Assembly: GCA_038503035.1 (NCBI GenBank)
Contig: JAVSML010024624.1
Coordinates: 1 to 64,000 of the forward strand
DNA: 64,000 nt
Source of the DNA: Crocodylus rhombifer
Lineage: Eukaryota > Chordata > Crocodylia > Crocodylidae
Reading direction: 5' to 3'
Shown here: positions 33,481 through 45,544 of the stretch, piece after piece
Numbering within the stretch: the stretch's first letter is position 1
Layout: every line of letters starts with the position of its first letter
Made by a program: the position numbers and the translations under genes
Notes under the pieces: generated by a model
Database searches by the model: none
What the model saw: only the letters and a program-made list of their open reading frames with translations
What the model was told of the DNA's origin: nothing

Positions 33481-36400
33481 GTGCCTGTTGGCACCCCTTG
33501 TTTCAGTACCTGGAGTGGTTGCCCTGCTTGCCCCTCCACTTGCTACAGTACTGGAAGGGAATATCCATTAGGATACAACTGGAGGTTTTACTGACAGAGG
33601 ACAGAGACCCTGCAGGGGCTGGAAGGTGGTACATGGGTATTCTTACAGTGCAGACTAACACACTCTACAGATGCCCAAATTAAGTATTCTGGGCATAAGT
33701 ACAGGGGAAAATGACTCCACAGGCTCCTTGCTACTAGACCATTTCCAGTACTCAAGCTAGCACATTTGAAGCTAGTAGGGTACCTCTGCATTACAAATCA
33801 GCAGGGTAAATATACCTTATCTGGTGCATAGTCTTGAGAACACCACTGTAGACTTTTACAAGAGCAGATTGTGATCTCACCTAGAAGAGTTGTAGTTGAT
33901 TCTTGGATGCTTCCCTGAACCAGTGTTTCCCCCCTGCAACCCTTGTACGTATCAGTGACCAATAAGAGATGGAACACCCACTCCATTTGCAGCAGTCTGC
34001 CAGGAGGATGCTTGGGCACTGGCACTGGGTACAGGCTAGGGCTATGATCTGTAGCCACCTGACCGTACCCCTCTCCCAAGACAGTCTTCTCTAGACAGAA
34101 CTGTTTTGTTTTTACCTATGTAAGGTATAGTTTAACATGTTAAAGAGAAGAGCTGGCACGGCTAGTGGGCCAAGCAATAGAAAACCTGAGATGGTCAGTC
34201 ATGCTCTCCATCATAAGGTGTCCCTGTCAGGGCAGGGACTACCATAACAGCTGATGGGTCCAAGTATGACCCAAGGACAGGTTTTCCATACCTGGATATG
34301 CTCAGTATTCTCCTTTCCCCTTCTCAGGCCCCAATTTGACTAGATTCTTGTTTACTTTTTGGTCCACATTACCATCACCTAAGAAAAAACTCAACCCAGA
34401 GGTAGCATGGATCAGAAACCTAGATAATAAACACAGTCCATTTCCATCTATACAGCAAGTCACAGAAGTTAAAGACACACCAGGCTGGATTCTCTAGTCT
34501 CTCTCTATTGCAGTTTGGTTCCTTGTAGCATGTAAACCAAGTTTCAACTGTGCCAAGTAACTGAACACTTGAGCACCTTGGGTGTCAGTGGTACATGGAA
34601 CAGTGTCAGTGCTGCTTTCTTTTAATCCCCTTTTGCCATGGGTTTGCACCCAGGGCTGGTGCCCTAGTTGCTCCTGCTTCATTAGGTTACTGAAGACTTG
34701 CATTCAGGCTGAATTTCATGAAACTTGGCCATCCCCTCTCCCTTCCTCATTGTCAGCTCATCCCTTTCGGCTTGTGCATTACATCTCTCTGCCTGGTTTT
34801 GTCAGCCAGTGCACTCTACTGTGCTGCCTACATGCCATCTGCTGGAGCTGGCAGGACCGTCTGTTCCCTGCTTTTTGGGGAGCACTGAAAGAATGGCTCC
34901 TCCCGACAGGCACCAGCACCTCCCAGGCTTCTTCTCTGTGACAGCCAGACTGCCTCTGGGGACCCCAAGGCTTGGGTTCTTAGATGACAGAATGTCAACT
35001 GGATCCTGAAGGTAATCCAGGGGCATCTTTCTGAAATACCAGCTGGGCACAGTGCTGTGGCCAAGAAGATCATAGCTGGGAACAAATAAAATCTGGAAAG
35101 TCATACACAGAGAAAGTCAAAGGAGGCTATGTAGTCAAGCTGATGTAGAACTATTATAGCTCTGTGGCCCTGATGGTTTATGCCAGCCAGTGTGGCCTGG
35201 AGCATGGAGGGATGCACACACCTCATATAAAGACTGGAAGTAACAGGATGGGCTTAAGCAAGGGGAATTTAGAGTGACAATCAGGAACCATCTACTAATA
35301 GCCAGATCCATTAGACCATGGAATATACTCTCTAGGGAAGGAGAAGGAGTAATTACTAGAGTAATTGAGAGCCAGGTTAGACAGAGCACTAGAGAGCATA
35401 GCTTAGGGAACCATCCTGCCCTAGACACACCAGAAAGAGATGACCCAGTAGGTTTTTCCACCTTTAACTTCTATTATTCCTGCTGTTTGGCAGGGAGATA
35501 CATGTTTGCCTGCAGGACTGGAGATCTGCTGTACACAGGCCTGCGTCTAGGATGCTGAGAGACTCTTAAGTTAAAAGGATCTTGCACCCACTGGGATTAG
35601 TGGAGGCCTGCACTTCCCCTGTGTACCCTGCCCCTTATAAGAGTCAGTGTAAGGGGATGAAAATGGGGGTGGGAGGGAAGAAAGAGAGATAGAAAGAAGC
35701 CACAGCATTCTTGGCACCAGGGAAGTTCTGAGGCAGGCCGTATCATCCCAGCAGAGCCTGCCATACATCAAAGCACTGTATATATGGCTTATCAAAGGAA
35801 TATCTTGCAAGGAAAAGGATTGGGGAAAAAAAATAGAGGGGGGGGTTGAGAAAGGATCTTTTCAGCCTGTTATACTCTAAACTTGCCTCCCCTCTTGGTG
35901 TAAGGTCTCTGTGCAAGTGTTCCTATGCATAGTTGCACACATCTGTCTGGAGGTGCACGTTTTCCAGGTGTTTTAGCATTTCTTTCCCCTCATTTCATAA
36001 CTCCACTCTTACTGCCCTGGACTTGATGACCTAGTCACACTAGCAAACCCAGCAGTAGAGCATGTTAGCGTGTGTTTGATGGAGGTGAAAGCAGCAGCAA
36101 AAAAACAACCCCCACAAAAAACAAATGAACAAACGAACAGTAGACACACTGAAAAGGAATTAGATTCTACTGAAGCCAGTGGGAATCTTTCCTGGCACTT
36201 CAAGTTTTGAATCAGGACCATCATAAGATCAGACATAATCCACTAAACTTTAACCAGGCCATGATGGCACTCCAGCCACCTACAGTCTCCCTCATTTGAA
36301 ATATGTGGGGGTAGCCTGGACAATACAACACATCTTTCCCCTGTCCAAGACAACACTACAACATATATACAAGCAGCGTTTTGGCTTCCTGTTAAATACT

Positions 36401-36539
36401 GGGCCCTGTTCTACTACAGCGGCACCTTTAGCCCTAATTTTGGATGGGTCCTCCCTTATGCTAGGTGCTACGCAAACCACACAGAATCACCCCAGAGAAC
36501 TTACAAGCGAAACAGACGCTGGGTTGGAGAAAAGCTAGA

Positions 36540-36640
36540 GGTGAAACATCTTACCCAAGTTGCACATGGCAGTGGGGCAAATGAGAACAGGACCCAGGTG
36601 TTCCAAAGCACAGGCTAGTGCCCTAGTATAAGACTGTTAT
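36540..36640 (-). repeat. MIR-like SINE relic
   Basis: AGGTGAAACATCTTACCCAAG, then TTGCACATGGCAGTGGGGC and GAACAGGACCCAGGTGTTCC correspond to the reverse complement of MIR (aacttgcccaaggtcacaca ... aacccaggt). The tRNA-like head follows, ending in a degraded GTGCCCTAGTATAAG. Confidence 0.55.
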
Positions 36641-36858
36641 TCCTCAAAGTAGTTAGGAATTGTGACTAAACTCACTGGCATTGCACCCAGCAATTTGCCA
36701 TAAACCAAGTAGGACAGCTGGATATGGGAAACAAAAAGGCCCAGGTGCCAAGGAGATTTCACACAGAGTATAGTACTGAGAAGTGCTTCTCATAAAAATT
36801 ACCTCCACATTCATCATCCTTCAATGGATTCCATCTCAAGCATATTGAGATTGCAAGT

Positions 36859-36921
36859 AAAAAAATAAAAATAAAAATATATATACACACATATACATAT
36901 ATACACACACACACACACACT
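36859..36921. repeat. AT/AC microsatellite
   Basis: AAAAATAAAAAT units are followed by ATATATATAC, alternating CATATACATATATA, and ten AC dinucleotides. It is a simple repeat prone to slippage. Confidence 0.95.
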
Positions 36922-36994
36922 CTGTGTTGCAAACCCACCTGAGATCATAGGGGATTTATATACGTACTTTTTCGTCCCATGATGTGCCAGAGAG

Positions 36995-37290
36995 CTGCAG
37001 CTTTGGAGCAGGCTCAATTAATTGAGTCTGCTCTGTACACAAGACAAGATGAACTACACTGTGCTGTGCAGTTGTATAAGTGGCAAAATGTGCATCAGCA
37101 CGTGGAAAGTAGCGGCGGTGCACTTTTGAGTTAAAGCACCGTCAATGTGTTTTATTTCAAAACTGCACCACTGCCATTTTCTGCACGCCGATGCACATTT
37201 TGCCACATACACAACTGTCCACAATGCAGCACTGGGCGCTTTTCAAAGTATCTTCTGCTGGAGTGCTTGCATGTGTAAAAAGGCCCTCAG
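36995..37290. mobile_element. Hairpin MITE
   Basis: A perfect 17-base inverted pair, GTGGCAAAATGTGCATC at 37080-37096 and its reverse complement at 37190-37206, sits inside a longer imperfect hairpin. Inward, each arm extends about 60 bases and almost meets at 37143. Outward, pairing continues more weakly past CAGTTGTATA/TACACAACTG. The ends resemble the TACACATGC...CTCC ends of the MITEs at 37806 and 46785, so it is probably a family member. No ORF is present. Confidence 0.65.
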
Positions 37291-37805
37291 AAGCAAGTGC
37301 AGGGCTTCCATCATAAGCAGTCAGAAAGATTCTGAAGGCCATACTAAGCCACCCTATAGCCCTGGTAACCCACTGCTTACCTGTGGTATGTCCAAGTGTC
37401 ACTGACTGAAGCCAAGGAAGATTTCTATTTTATGATGCCTATGGTGAAATAGAATCCAGCTTCCTTCCTCATACCGGGGTTGTCTTGGCAAGGGGAATGG
37501 GAAGAAAAGCAATGGAGATGTATATGAGGCTTTATCATCTGCCTAATCAGCCTTGAATGACCACTGGGAGTGGGTCTTTTCAGAAGGAAGGTGCTACATG
37601 GAAGAATGCACTATATTCTGGAAAACTGTTCCAGCTTTTGAACCAAAAGCCAGTGGAGCCAATTCTTTCTTCAAGGATCAGGAACAATTGTACTGTAGTC
37701 AATGGAGTCAGTGACTGGTTTTAAAGTGCATCTGGCCCAAGATTCATAAGCGAGTCCGAGGATATGCTAAGCCTTGTTTCTGGATTGCAGTGTGGCACAG
37801 GGCCA

Positions 37806-38123
37806 CTTAGGGTGTCTATATAGTGTGCACTTAGAGGCTCCCAGACAGCTGCTCTAATTAAAATGCTGCAGTGTCACATGTATTAAGCACCCCATGTCTC
37901 AAAATGGTTGTGGAGGCACTTTAACTAAAACTCAAATGAGCTTTAGTTAAAAAAAAAAAAGTAAAAAAAGTTTCTCCATGGCAGTTTTGAAACGCAGGAC
38001 ACTTAATGCACATGACAGGGAGGTACACTGGAGGGTTGTAGTTAGAACGCTCCAGCAGCCTCAATTAACCAAGTCTGCTCCGACATCGCAATTAGAATGT
38101 GGAGCATGTGTATAGGCATCCTT
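37806..38123. mobile_element. MITE with AGGGTGTCTATA/TATAGGCATCCT ends
   Basis: The left end is TTAGGGTGTCTATATAGTGTG. The right end, reverse complemented, is TTAAGGATGCCTATACACATG. These are imperfect inverted repeats with TA-like flanks. The body holds ACTTTAACTAAAACTCAAATG followed by GAGCTTTAGTTAAA, another inverted pair, and a 12-base A run. A relative lies at 46785-47122. Confidence 0.55.
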
Positions 38124-39640
38124 AAGGTCTAGGTTACAGACTATGCCCCATCTTCATTTAGGGCTAGCAATACACCTGTGATCACCAGGTTGCAGTAGCT
38201 GTCATAGCCATTACTGGTAAGAGACCAGGCCCTGTACAAAACAAAAGACTAAAGACTCACTGTACAGGTCTTCAGAGCTGTATTATTACAAGAGGGGAGT
38301 GCTCAGCATGCTTAAGTCTTTAAGCCATCCTTTGTACTACTCTAAAGAGGAGCCAAAGTTCCTAGATCCATAACATGGAAGCACAGCTGTGGATTCAGTC
38401 CCTTCCAACCTGTGGGCCAAATGCTGTTGTCAAATACTTCCTAGCTTTTGGACTCCAGGCTACTGGTGGTTGTTACATTCAAGTTCTAGAAGCCAGGCTC
38501 CTGAGAGGGTGGACAGACAGCCCCGCAAAGCTCACTCTTAAAGTGTAAAGGTAGAGCTAGAATCAACCATAGACCACCCCCACAGTGCTTGAGCTACTAG
38601 ACTGTCCTTTCTAGGAGCATTGCTTATCCTTGGATATGACAAGCAGAGACTCCTGGAAGGATTGGCAAAGGTGATGACTTGTGAGAAGGACAGGTGATAG
38701 GAGAGGGGAACTTTCATTTTGTAACTATCCCTCCCTTGTCCTGGAGATCTCTCTGAATTTCCACATCTCACCCATCCGATTCCACAAATGCCACAGTGCA
38801 AGATGCTTTTTGTGAATAGCAGGAATGCTATTGTATGAAAATACTTAGTAGGTGGGCTGTGGGGATACAGTCAAGAACTAAATTTCTATTCAAGCCAGGG
38901 CTTTCAACTCTAGATGAACCTTGCAGGGCCAGGGAGGTGTGAATGATCCAGCCATGGTTCTGACACCATCCAAAGCCTTTAACACAGAAAGGTGACCAAA
39001 CAGCATGAATGGTTCCTGTTAAGATTCCCCTTAAATCATATGCTGCTGGAACAAAATAGATTAGCAGAGACAACAGCTAGCACTTCCTTGGCCCTATGGA
39101 CATGTTAAATAGCCGAGGAGAGATTTAGGAAGAGTAACTTCTGGCACTGCTGCATGCAATGCCATGAACTGTTGCACACTCCATGTGCAGTGTTTGCAAA
39201 CACACTAATGAAAAGCTGACTTTGTTTCCCCTTGGTCCCCCAGAGTCTAATTTTCAAAAGGAGCTGCCTTGATTAAGATAACTAAATAAAATAAGTGGCC
39301 AGAATTTCACAAAATTTCAGCACACTGAGGACAAGTCCAAGCATAAGCATCCCACTGGGAGCTTTTTGCTCTGGGTGGATCACTGGTCTCTCTGCCTGGC
39401 ACAAATAGTGAGTATTTAGTCAGTGTTTTCCATTGCTGAAACAAGTTTGTGTCTCCACAAGGGAATTTCACCTCTCCCTAACCTTTCCCTTTCAACCCCT
39501 GGTACTGGCTGATTGCCAGCACAGAAGGTTCCCAGCTTCTCTTAGCACATAGCGTCTCAGTCCCTTGCAATCCTGCATGTGAGCAATACCCATGACAGGT
39601 CCCAATACTAGCCTTAAATGGGAAACTGAAGAATAGTCTA

Positions 39641-39878
39641 AGGGTATGTCTATATCACACAATGGGCTCTATGCAGAGATGCCCAGGCTAGCTTGGGTAA
39701 TGGAAGCTATATAGCTTGGGTGAAGTGCCATGCTAAACACATGCTAATTAGCCTTGCTGAGAAACTGAGTATGTTAGTTTGGTTAGAGCACCACAGGCAG
39801 GTACAATACTGTTTTTGGTGCTCAAACTAGCGCAGGCATCTCTGCATAGCACTATATTGTGCCCTGTAGGCATACCCT
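39641..39878. mobile_element. Mariner-like MITE with TA target duplication
   Basis: The left end is AGGGTATGTCTATATCACAC and the right end, reverse complemented, AGGGTATGCCTACAGGGCAC. Inside these, CTATGCAGAGATGCC on the left pairs with GGCATCTCTGCATAG on the right. The element of 238 bp is flanked by TA on both sides (39639-39640 and 39879-39880). It contains no ORF. Confidence 0.75.
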
Positions 39879-40784
39879 TATTTGTCCAAGGCCACAAAGA
39901 AAAATCTGAAAGAGCACAGAATTAAACAAGCTCCCAGGATACTGCTTTACCCCCTGGAGTATCCTGCTTGCCTGTAGCACTGCAGTGGAACCCACTGGGA
40001 AGGCTAAGGAATCCCCGTGTTGATTTATATGGACACAAAGATACTAGGCCTGTCAGTCTCAGGTAGCAACTGCAGAGTCCAAGCTTAGCTTTTGAACAGG
40101 AGTCCTTCTTCACCCCGGATTTGTAGCAACTAAACTTGTTAAAGAGCTTACAGCTGTCATGATGCATCACCTAGTTAGTGGTCACTCAACTATATGCATA
40201 GCACTTAGAGGATGGCAGGAAGAGAGCCTTCTGTGACTAACATGATTGTTGAGGAGTTTGCAAACCAGCTACCCCAATACATGAGTCAGAGCAGTGAAGA
40301 GAGGGAATTGCTCCAATTGCTTTTCCGAGTAACTAAAATCCTAGGGTCGGATTTTCCTCACATACCTACTGAGGTTTACACCTCAATCAGCTGCTTTCTG
40401 CTTCTCATGGAGAGAGTGACAGAAGAATGAAGTCCTCTTCTCTAAGGAAGTCTGGCAGCCTCCAGACCTGCTTTGGTCCTGCTCACCTTAACAATAGCAC
40501 CTAGTGGTTCTGCATTCCCAAAGGAGGCAACTATAGCCCCAGGGGTTGCTGGTGGAGAGTTCTCCCCACTTCTCCCACTCTCCTGAGCATCCTCTGCCTA
40601 TTCCTTCCCCACAGTATTGCCCACAACCTCCATCTACCATGGAAGTTTAATGCACAAGCAGGTCACAAGCACCAACCCCTGGCTCACTGTTGAGTTTACT
40701 ACAGGAAGCCAACCCTGATTGGCTCCGACATCACTTCCATCAGTCTGTTCCACTAACTCCTCGGTTGCTTAAGTCCATCTCCCC

Positions 40785-40818
40785 TTTCCTCCCTCCCCCC
40801 TTTCCTCCCTCCCCCCAG
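40785..40818. repeat. Pyrimidine tract with duplicated unit
   Basis: TTTCCTCCCTCCCCCC occurs twice in direct succession. It is a local polypyrimidine microduplication. Confidence 0.85.
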
Positions 40819-41004
40819 CTCTAAATCTGTGAACTGAAGAGACAGAGAGAGTCAGGGGTCCAGGAATGGATTCTTTCAAGCATGCTCTCCCCTGACCAGC
40901 ACACACCCTTGGTGGACAGCATCAACGTTGTGCTCTGATCCAGAGAACAGCCTTATTCCCTCAACAGTAAGGAGAGAACTCATGTTCCGACTTCCCCCTT
41001 GCTC

Positions 41005-41070
41005 AGCAAGAGCTTTGGTTCAGTGGATGGAGCACTCCTATTTCCTACCAAGATCAAGCTCCCACTGTCT
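41005..41070 (+). repeat. tRNA-derived SINE relic
   Basis: TTTGGTTCAGTGGATGGAGC resembles a tRNA A box region. AAGATCAAGCTCCCACTGTC, about 30 bases on, resembles a B box. It directly abuts the MITE at 41078. Confidence 0.5.
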
Positions 41071-41077
41071 ACTTAGT

Positions 41078-41300
41078 GGGCACGTCTACTGTTCACTAGT
41101 GTGCCTTTAGTTTAGTACTTGCTTAACAAAGTACTAACTCTAGTTACTGCACAGTAGTGCTGGCACATGGTTTTTTGTGACACTTACTGCATATTAGCCT
41201 AATTACACTGCACAGTATGCTATTAGCGTGGTTTAACCCCCATGTTACTGCGCAGTGTTATTAGGTTAATGTGCAGTAAGCATCTTATGTAGATAAGCCC
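41078..41300. mobile_element. Short MITE with ACTGCRCAGT palindromes
   Basis: The ends are GGGCACGTCTACTGTTCAC and, reverse complemented, GGGCTTATCTACATAAGATG. The motifs TTACTGCACAGTAG, CACTGCACAGTATG, TTACTGCGCAGTG and a half-site TGTGCAGTAAG recur inside. It shares ends and internal palindromes with the larger element at 18698-19227, so the two belong to one family. Confidence 0.7.
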
Positions 41301-41945
41301 AGCGTCTCCATTTCCTTTCAATGGAAGAGAGTTGAGATACCCAAGCCAGCAAGTCTCCTGGCCCTGAATCAACCTTGAGGCAGCCACAGGACTCTTGCCA
41401 GGGCTTGCACTGTGCTCTCAGACAGTCAGCACCACATACAGTTGCTTGCGTGTTTATTTCCTCCCCTTCCCTGCTGCTGAACCCTTGGGGAGAGATGATC
41501 ACTGCAGTGAATTGTTTGTTACATTTTCCATTCAGCTGCCTCAGCAACACCAAGGGAGCTCAGCACACCAGGGCCCACAGGAGACGATAACTGCTCCCTG
41601 TTTGCACATGCAGAACCAACAGCAAGGGAGCAGGGTGCTGCTTCAGTCCTGGTGTGCTTATTGCACAGGCAATGGCTGCAGGGCCCTAGCACAACAGATC
41701 TTGCACTGGGACAGATGCTTTCTAGAAGTAGAGGCCCAAGGTTGCAGTTGCAGTGCACAAGATGGCCAGCTGATCTGGATGACCTGGAGGAACAATTTAC
41801 TGCTCTGATTTCATGCAGGGTAGGCAAGTAGGTGCTACCTGCCCGATTCCTGCTCAGGTGGCATGTGTTCATACCTATACACTATTTGGAACCATTTAAA
41901 AAAAGGGGAACATTTCAAAAGGGCAGCAGGTGTTATGTTCTAATA

Positions 41946-42808
41946 CAGGGGTGGGCAAGATACAGCCCGCAAGGCCCCTAAAAAAGTGTAGAAAATAAAT
42001 ATTTATCTGCCCCTGGCTGCCTGTCAAAGATGACTGGAACCAGGGGCAGTAGGACCCAGGGGGAGCTTGGTGGGCTCCCAAAACAGTGGGGGTGCCCGGC
42101 CCCACCCCCTAGTCGGGGCTTCTGGCCTGGGAGCACATGGCTTCCCCAGCACAGTAACCTCAGGTAAGTGGGGGGTGGGGAACTGGGGCAGGGAAGGAGT
42201 GTGGGGGGGGAGGAAAAAAAGCAGCCCTCCCCCACCCCCTGGCCAGCACCCCTCACTGCAGCTGCTCGCAGCCTGCATGGGGCTGCCTGTGCCCACTCTG
42301 GACAGCCCCGCATGGGCTGCAAGCGCCTGCAGCAGGGAGTGCTGGCCATGGGGCAAGCGAGGGTCCACTTTTCCCCATGCTTAGCACCAGCTTCTTCCCT
42401 ACTGGTGAGCAGGGGTCAGGGCTGTGCGCTGCCTCCGCCTGCACCATGGAGCTGGAGGGCACTGGGAGTGAGTTGTCGGGCAGCCAGCAGGAGCACAGGG
42501 CCCGCACCAGTGTCTCAGGGCCAGTGCAGGCAGGGCCCAGAGCAAGGCGGCAGGAGTGCAGGGTCCCAGCCAGCAGGGGCTCTATGGAGCCAGGCCAGCT
42601 CCTCGCTCTCCCTGCTGGTGCAGCCCAACCCAGCTCCACAGCCTGTGCCCCATTTTGGGCCCCACTAGTGCTGGCCCTGGGACATTGGTCACCATCTTGG
42701 GACCAGGGGGTAGGGCACCTGTCAAGGGGCAGTGCTACCCAGGTAGCCCTCGACAGCCTGCCAAAACTGGGTAAGCAGCCCTCCACCCAAAATAATTGCC
42801 TGCCCCTG
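41946..42808. mobile_element. Non-autonomous hAT transposon with perfect 8-bp TSD
   Basis: The left end CAGGGGTGGGCAAGATACAG and the right end, reverse complemented, CAGGGGCAGGCAATTATT are typical hAT termini. TTCTAATA occurs directly outside at 41938-41945 and again at 42809-42816. This is a perfect 8-bp target-site duplication that fixes the element at 863 bp. The body is very GC-rich. Its ORFs in several frames are compositional and carry no transposase or zinc-finger motif. Confidence 0.92.
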
Positions 42809-43037
42809 TTCTAATAGTTACTGGTTGGCAAGCTTGGAAGTAGCAGGACTACTCCAGCTTTAACCCTGGATGAAACAAGGTTTGTTTTGTACTAGTGTTG
42901 GCCACATAGTTAGAACATAACAGCGGCTGCCCTTTTGACACCTTTCCTTTTTGAAACTGTGCCAAATGTACCCATGTCCTTACCCAGAAATTCCATTGTT
43001 TCTTACATTTGCAGAGAAGCTGCCAGTCCAGACACAC

Positions 43038-43330
43038 TAGAGCGGGGGGGAAACATAATAGCCCATGGGCTGGATCCAGCCTGCCAAGCAATTCTATCCT
43101 GCCTGGCCCAGGCACAGGGGGTAGCCCAGGTTTTGGCACATGCAGCTGGTCATGCTGCAGAGTGAGAATGGTGCGGCAGCCAGACTCCGCTTCCCAGCAG
43201 CACCCACAGCAGTGGCTCCTTCCAGCTGCCACCACTAGTATCTCCACTGCCACTAGACCCAGCCCTGTTGGCCAGGTACCCCAAGCCATCCACCCTGCAC
43301 CCACTGCTGGGGTCCTTAGATAAGCAGGTG
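43038..43330 (+). mobile_element. hAT-like left-end fragment (tentative)
   Basis: AGCGGGGGGGAAACATAATAG followed by CCCATGGGCTGGATCCAGCC resembles the common hAT left end of the type CAGGGGTCGGCAA...GGCCCGTGGGCCGGATCC. No right end or target duplication was found, so the extent is a guess. Confidence 0.4.
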
Positions 43331-45544
43331 GGAGACCTACCTGGCACCCCTGCAGGCAGGGCATGCCTGACTGGGCAAATGGGATGGGGCCACAAGCAGG
43401 GAGCAAAGTCTGTCATCAGGATGGGTGGGTAGGGCCAGGATGGCAGGGTCGTGATAGAGTGGGGCTGAGGCCTGGGACACAGCTGCAATCCACTCTCTGC
43501 ACATCCCTGCCTGCAGAAATGATGCCCTTTGCAGGATATGGGGAGTGTATTGTGGCTGTGCCCCAGGGCCCAGTCCCATGCTGTCACCACCCCGTGATGC
43601 CAGACCTGCCTCCCTGTCCTGCTCCCGAACATTGCTCGCTGGCCGTCTTATCCGCTCAGCCAAGCATGCTCCACCTGCAGGGATCCCAGTCAAAAAAAGA
43701 AAACAAAAAACCAAAACACAAGAAAACCACACAATCAGGTTCTGTTTTGCAAATTTCTCTCTTTCTGAAAAAGAAGGGGCAAAAATTTTGAAGATGTCTG
43801 AAATATTCATTCTGACATTTTCAAAATGAAAGTTTTATTTGGAAAATGCCAAGATGTTTTCCCTTTGACATTTTCAGATTTCTGCCTTACTTTTAAATGG
43901 CATTTTGGGTTTAATAACATTGACCTAAAAATGTAAAAGATAGCAGTTTTGAAAATCCATTGATTTTGGACTTGGAGTTATGCAAGCGAAATATCTTATT
44001 TGGGGTTCAAAATGGATTTGGGGTGGCCCAAAGCCTTTTTCATTTAAAAAGAGGCTTTAGTTCAATCAAAACTAGTCCCACCCCTTCAAAATCAGATACA
44101 GCCAGCAGACCAGAAAAATCCATTATTCATGCAGCATCCCTCAAGGATCAGGGCAGGATCATTCTCTATCCAGCCTATTTTGTTTTGACCAGACCCATTT
44201 GATATTACTCTAGCACGAGAACATCAGTCATTTCCTTTGGGAAACGCTTACACAGCCTAGTGGATCTCATTGTTTGGCAACCTTCTGATGTCCTGCCAAA
44301 AATGACCCGGGTTAATTTCATTCCAGCACTTGGCACCATGGTGATGTACGTTATATAGAAGAGCATCCTCCTGGCCATATCTTACAAAACATTTCAGTAC
44401 TCACAATCTCTGCAATACAAGGGAAATACTTGATCCTCACACTGTATTTTTCACTCAGTGGTGCACGAGCAACATATTTCTGGAATAAACCAAAATTAAA
44501 AGGAAAAAAAGAGAGAGAAAAGAAAGATACCACACGGGGTGCTGGGGGAAAGAAAGATTGAGACATGGAGAGTTTTAATTTTGCTTAAACTCAGAGTAGT
44601 TTCAAAGAACTCTAAAATGAGTCTCTCGTGTCCCCCGTTTATTGTCTTCCCGTGACTCCATCTCAAATCTTCAGTCTGGGGATAAAAAAAAAAAAAGGGG
44701 GTTTCTTTAACTGCTCAGTCACTTTCCAGGATCCACAAGGGCCAGATAGTGAGCCTGTTATACCAATAAACAGTAACTCACTTTAATACCATTGGAGCTA
44801 CTCCTAAAAGCTGCAGTGTTGCAGCACTAGTGGCACTGGGTAGTTTTCCCCACCTCAAAGATCCAGCTCCTGGAATGATGTAATGAAGTTAGACTCATAG
44901 CTCTCACTTACAAGGCAATTAATTTGTAGCCCTGATAGTTGAAGAGGGAGAAGATGACCCTAGAAAACATGATCCAAGTACACCTTAAATTCTTCAGACC
45001 AGAAATTAAGCCAGACTCGTGATTCTTGAGCACTTTGGACCAGAGAACTGTAAACAAGTATTCAGATTCTGGCTCTGCATAAAGACAGGTTCTTTGACTC
45101 TTACAACCAGTAAGAAAGATGCACTCATGGGGAATTGCTGGCCAATTAGGCTAATAATACACAAGTCAGAACAGAATCCAGATAAGTCCTCTGTACTAGT
45201 AGATACTAGTAGAGATACTGGTCCCGAGAACCTAGCAAAAGTGATATTGGGAATCTGGGGGCTCCAAACTAGATGGACATCTGTTTTAGGGAAAACTTCC
45301 CATGTTACACATCAAGCACCAAGTTTTCTGTTCCTCTGCTCATGCAATGCAAGCCCTTAGCAGTCTTTATTCTCTCCTCCATCCCCCACATACCCTCCTA
45401 CCCCCCAGGTGCCCTTATTAATATTTGTTGGTGCCTTGTGAAACGTGAAACTGAGAATTGCTGTAACAAAGCCTTGGGAAGTCCCCTTTAGGGTACATTT
45501 ATTAAGCTGATGACCCTTCTGCTCACCCAGCCAGCATTAGCCAG

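Noticed and set aside
42168..42814. Several ORFs over 140 codons in the 42-kb hAT element
   Set aside because: All strands and frames are open because of high GC. No zinc finger, RNase-H or dimerisation motif is visible.
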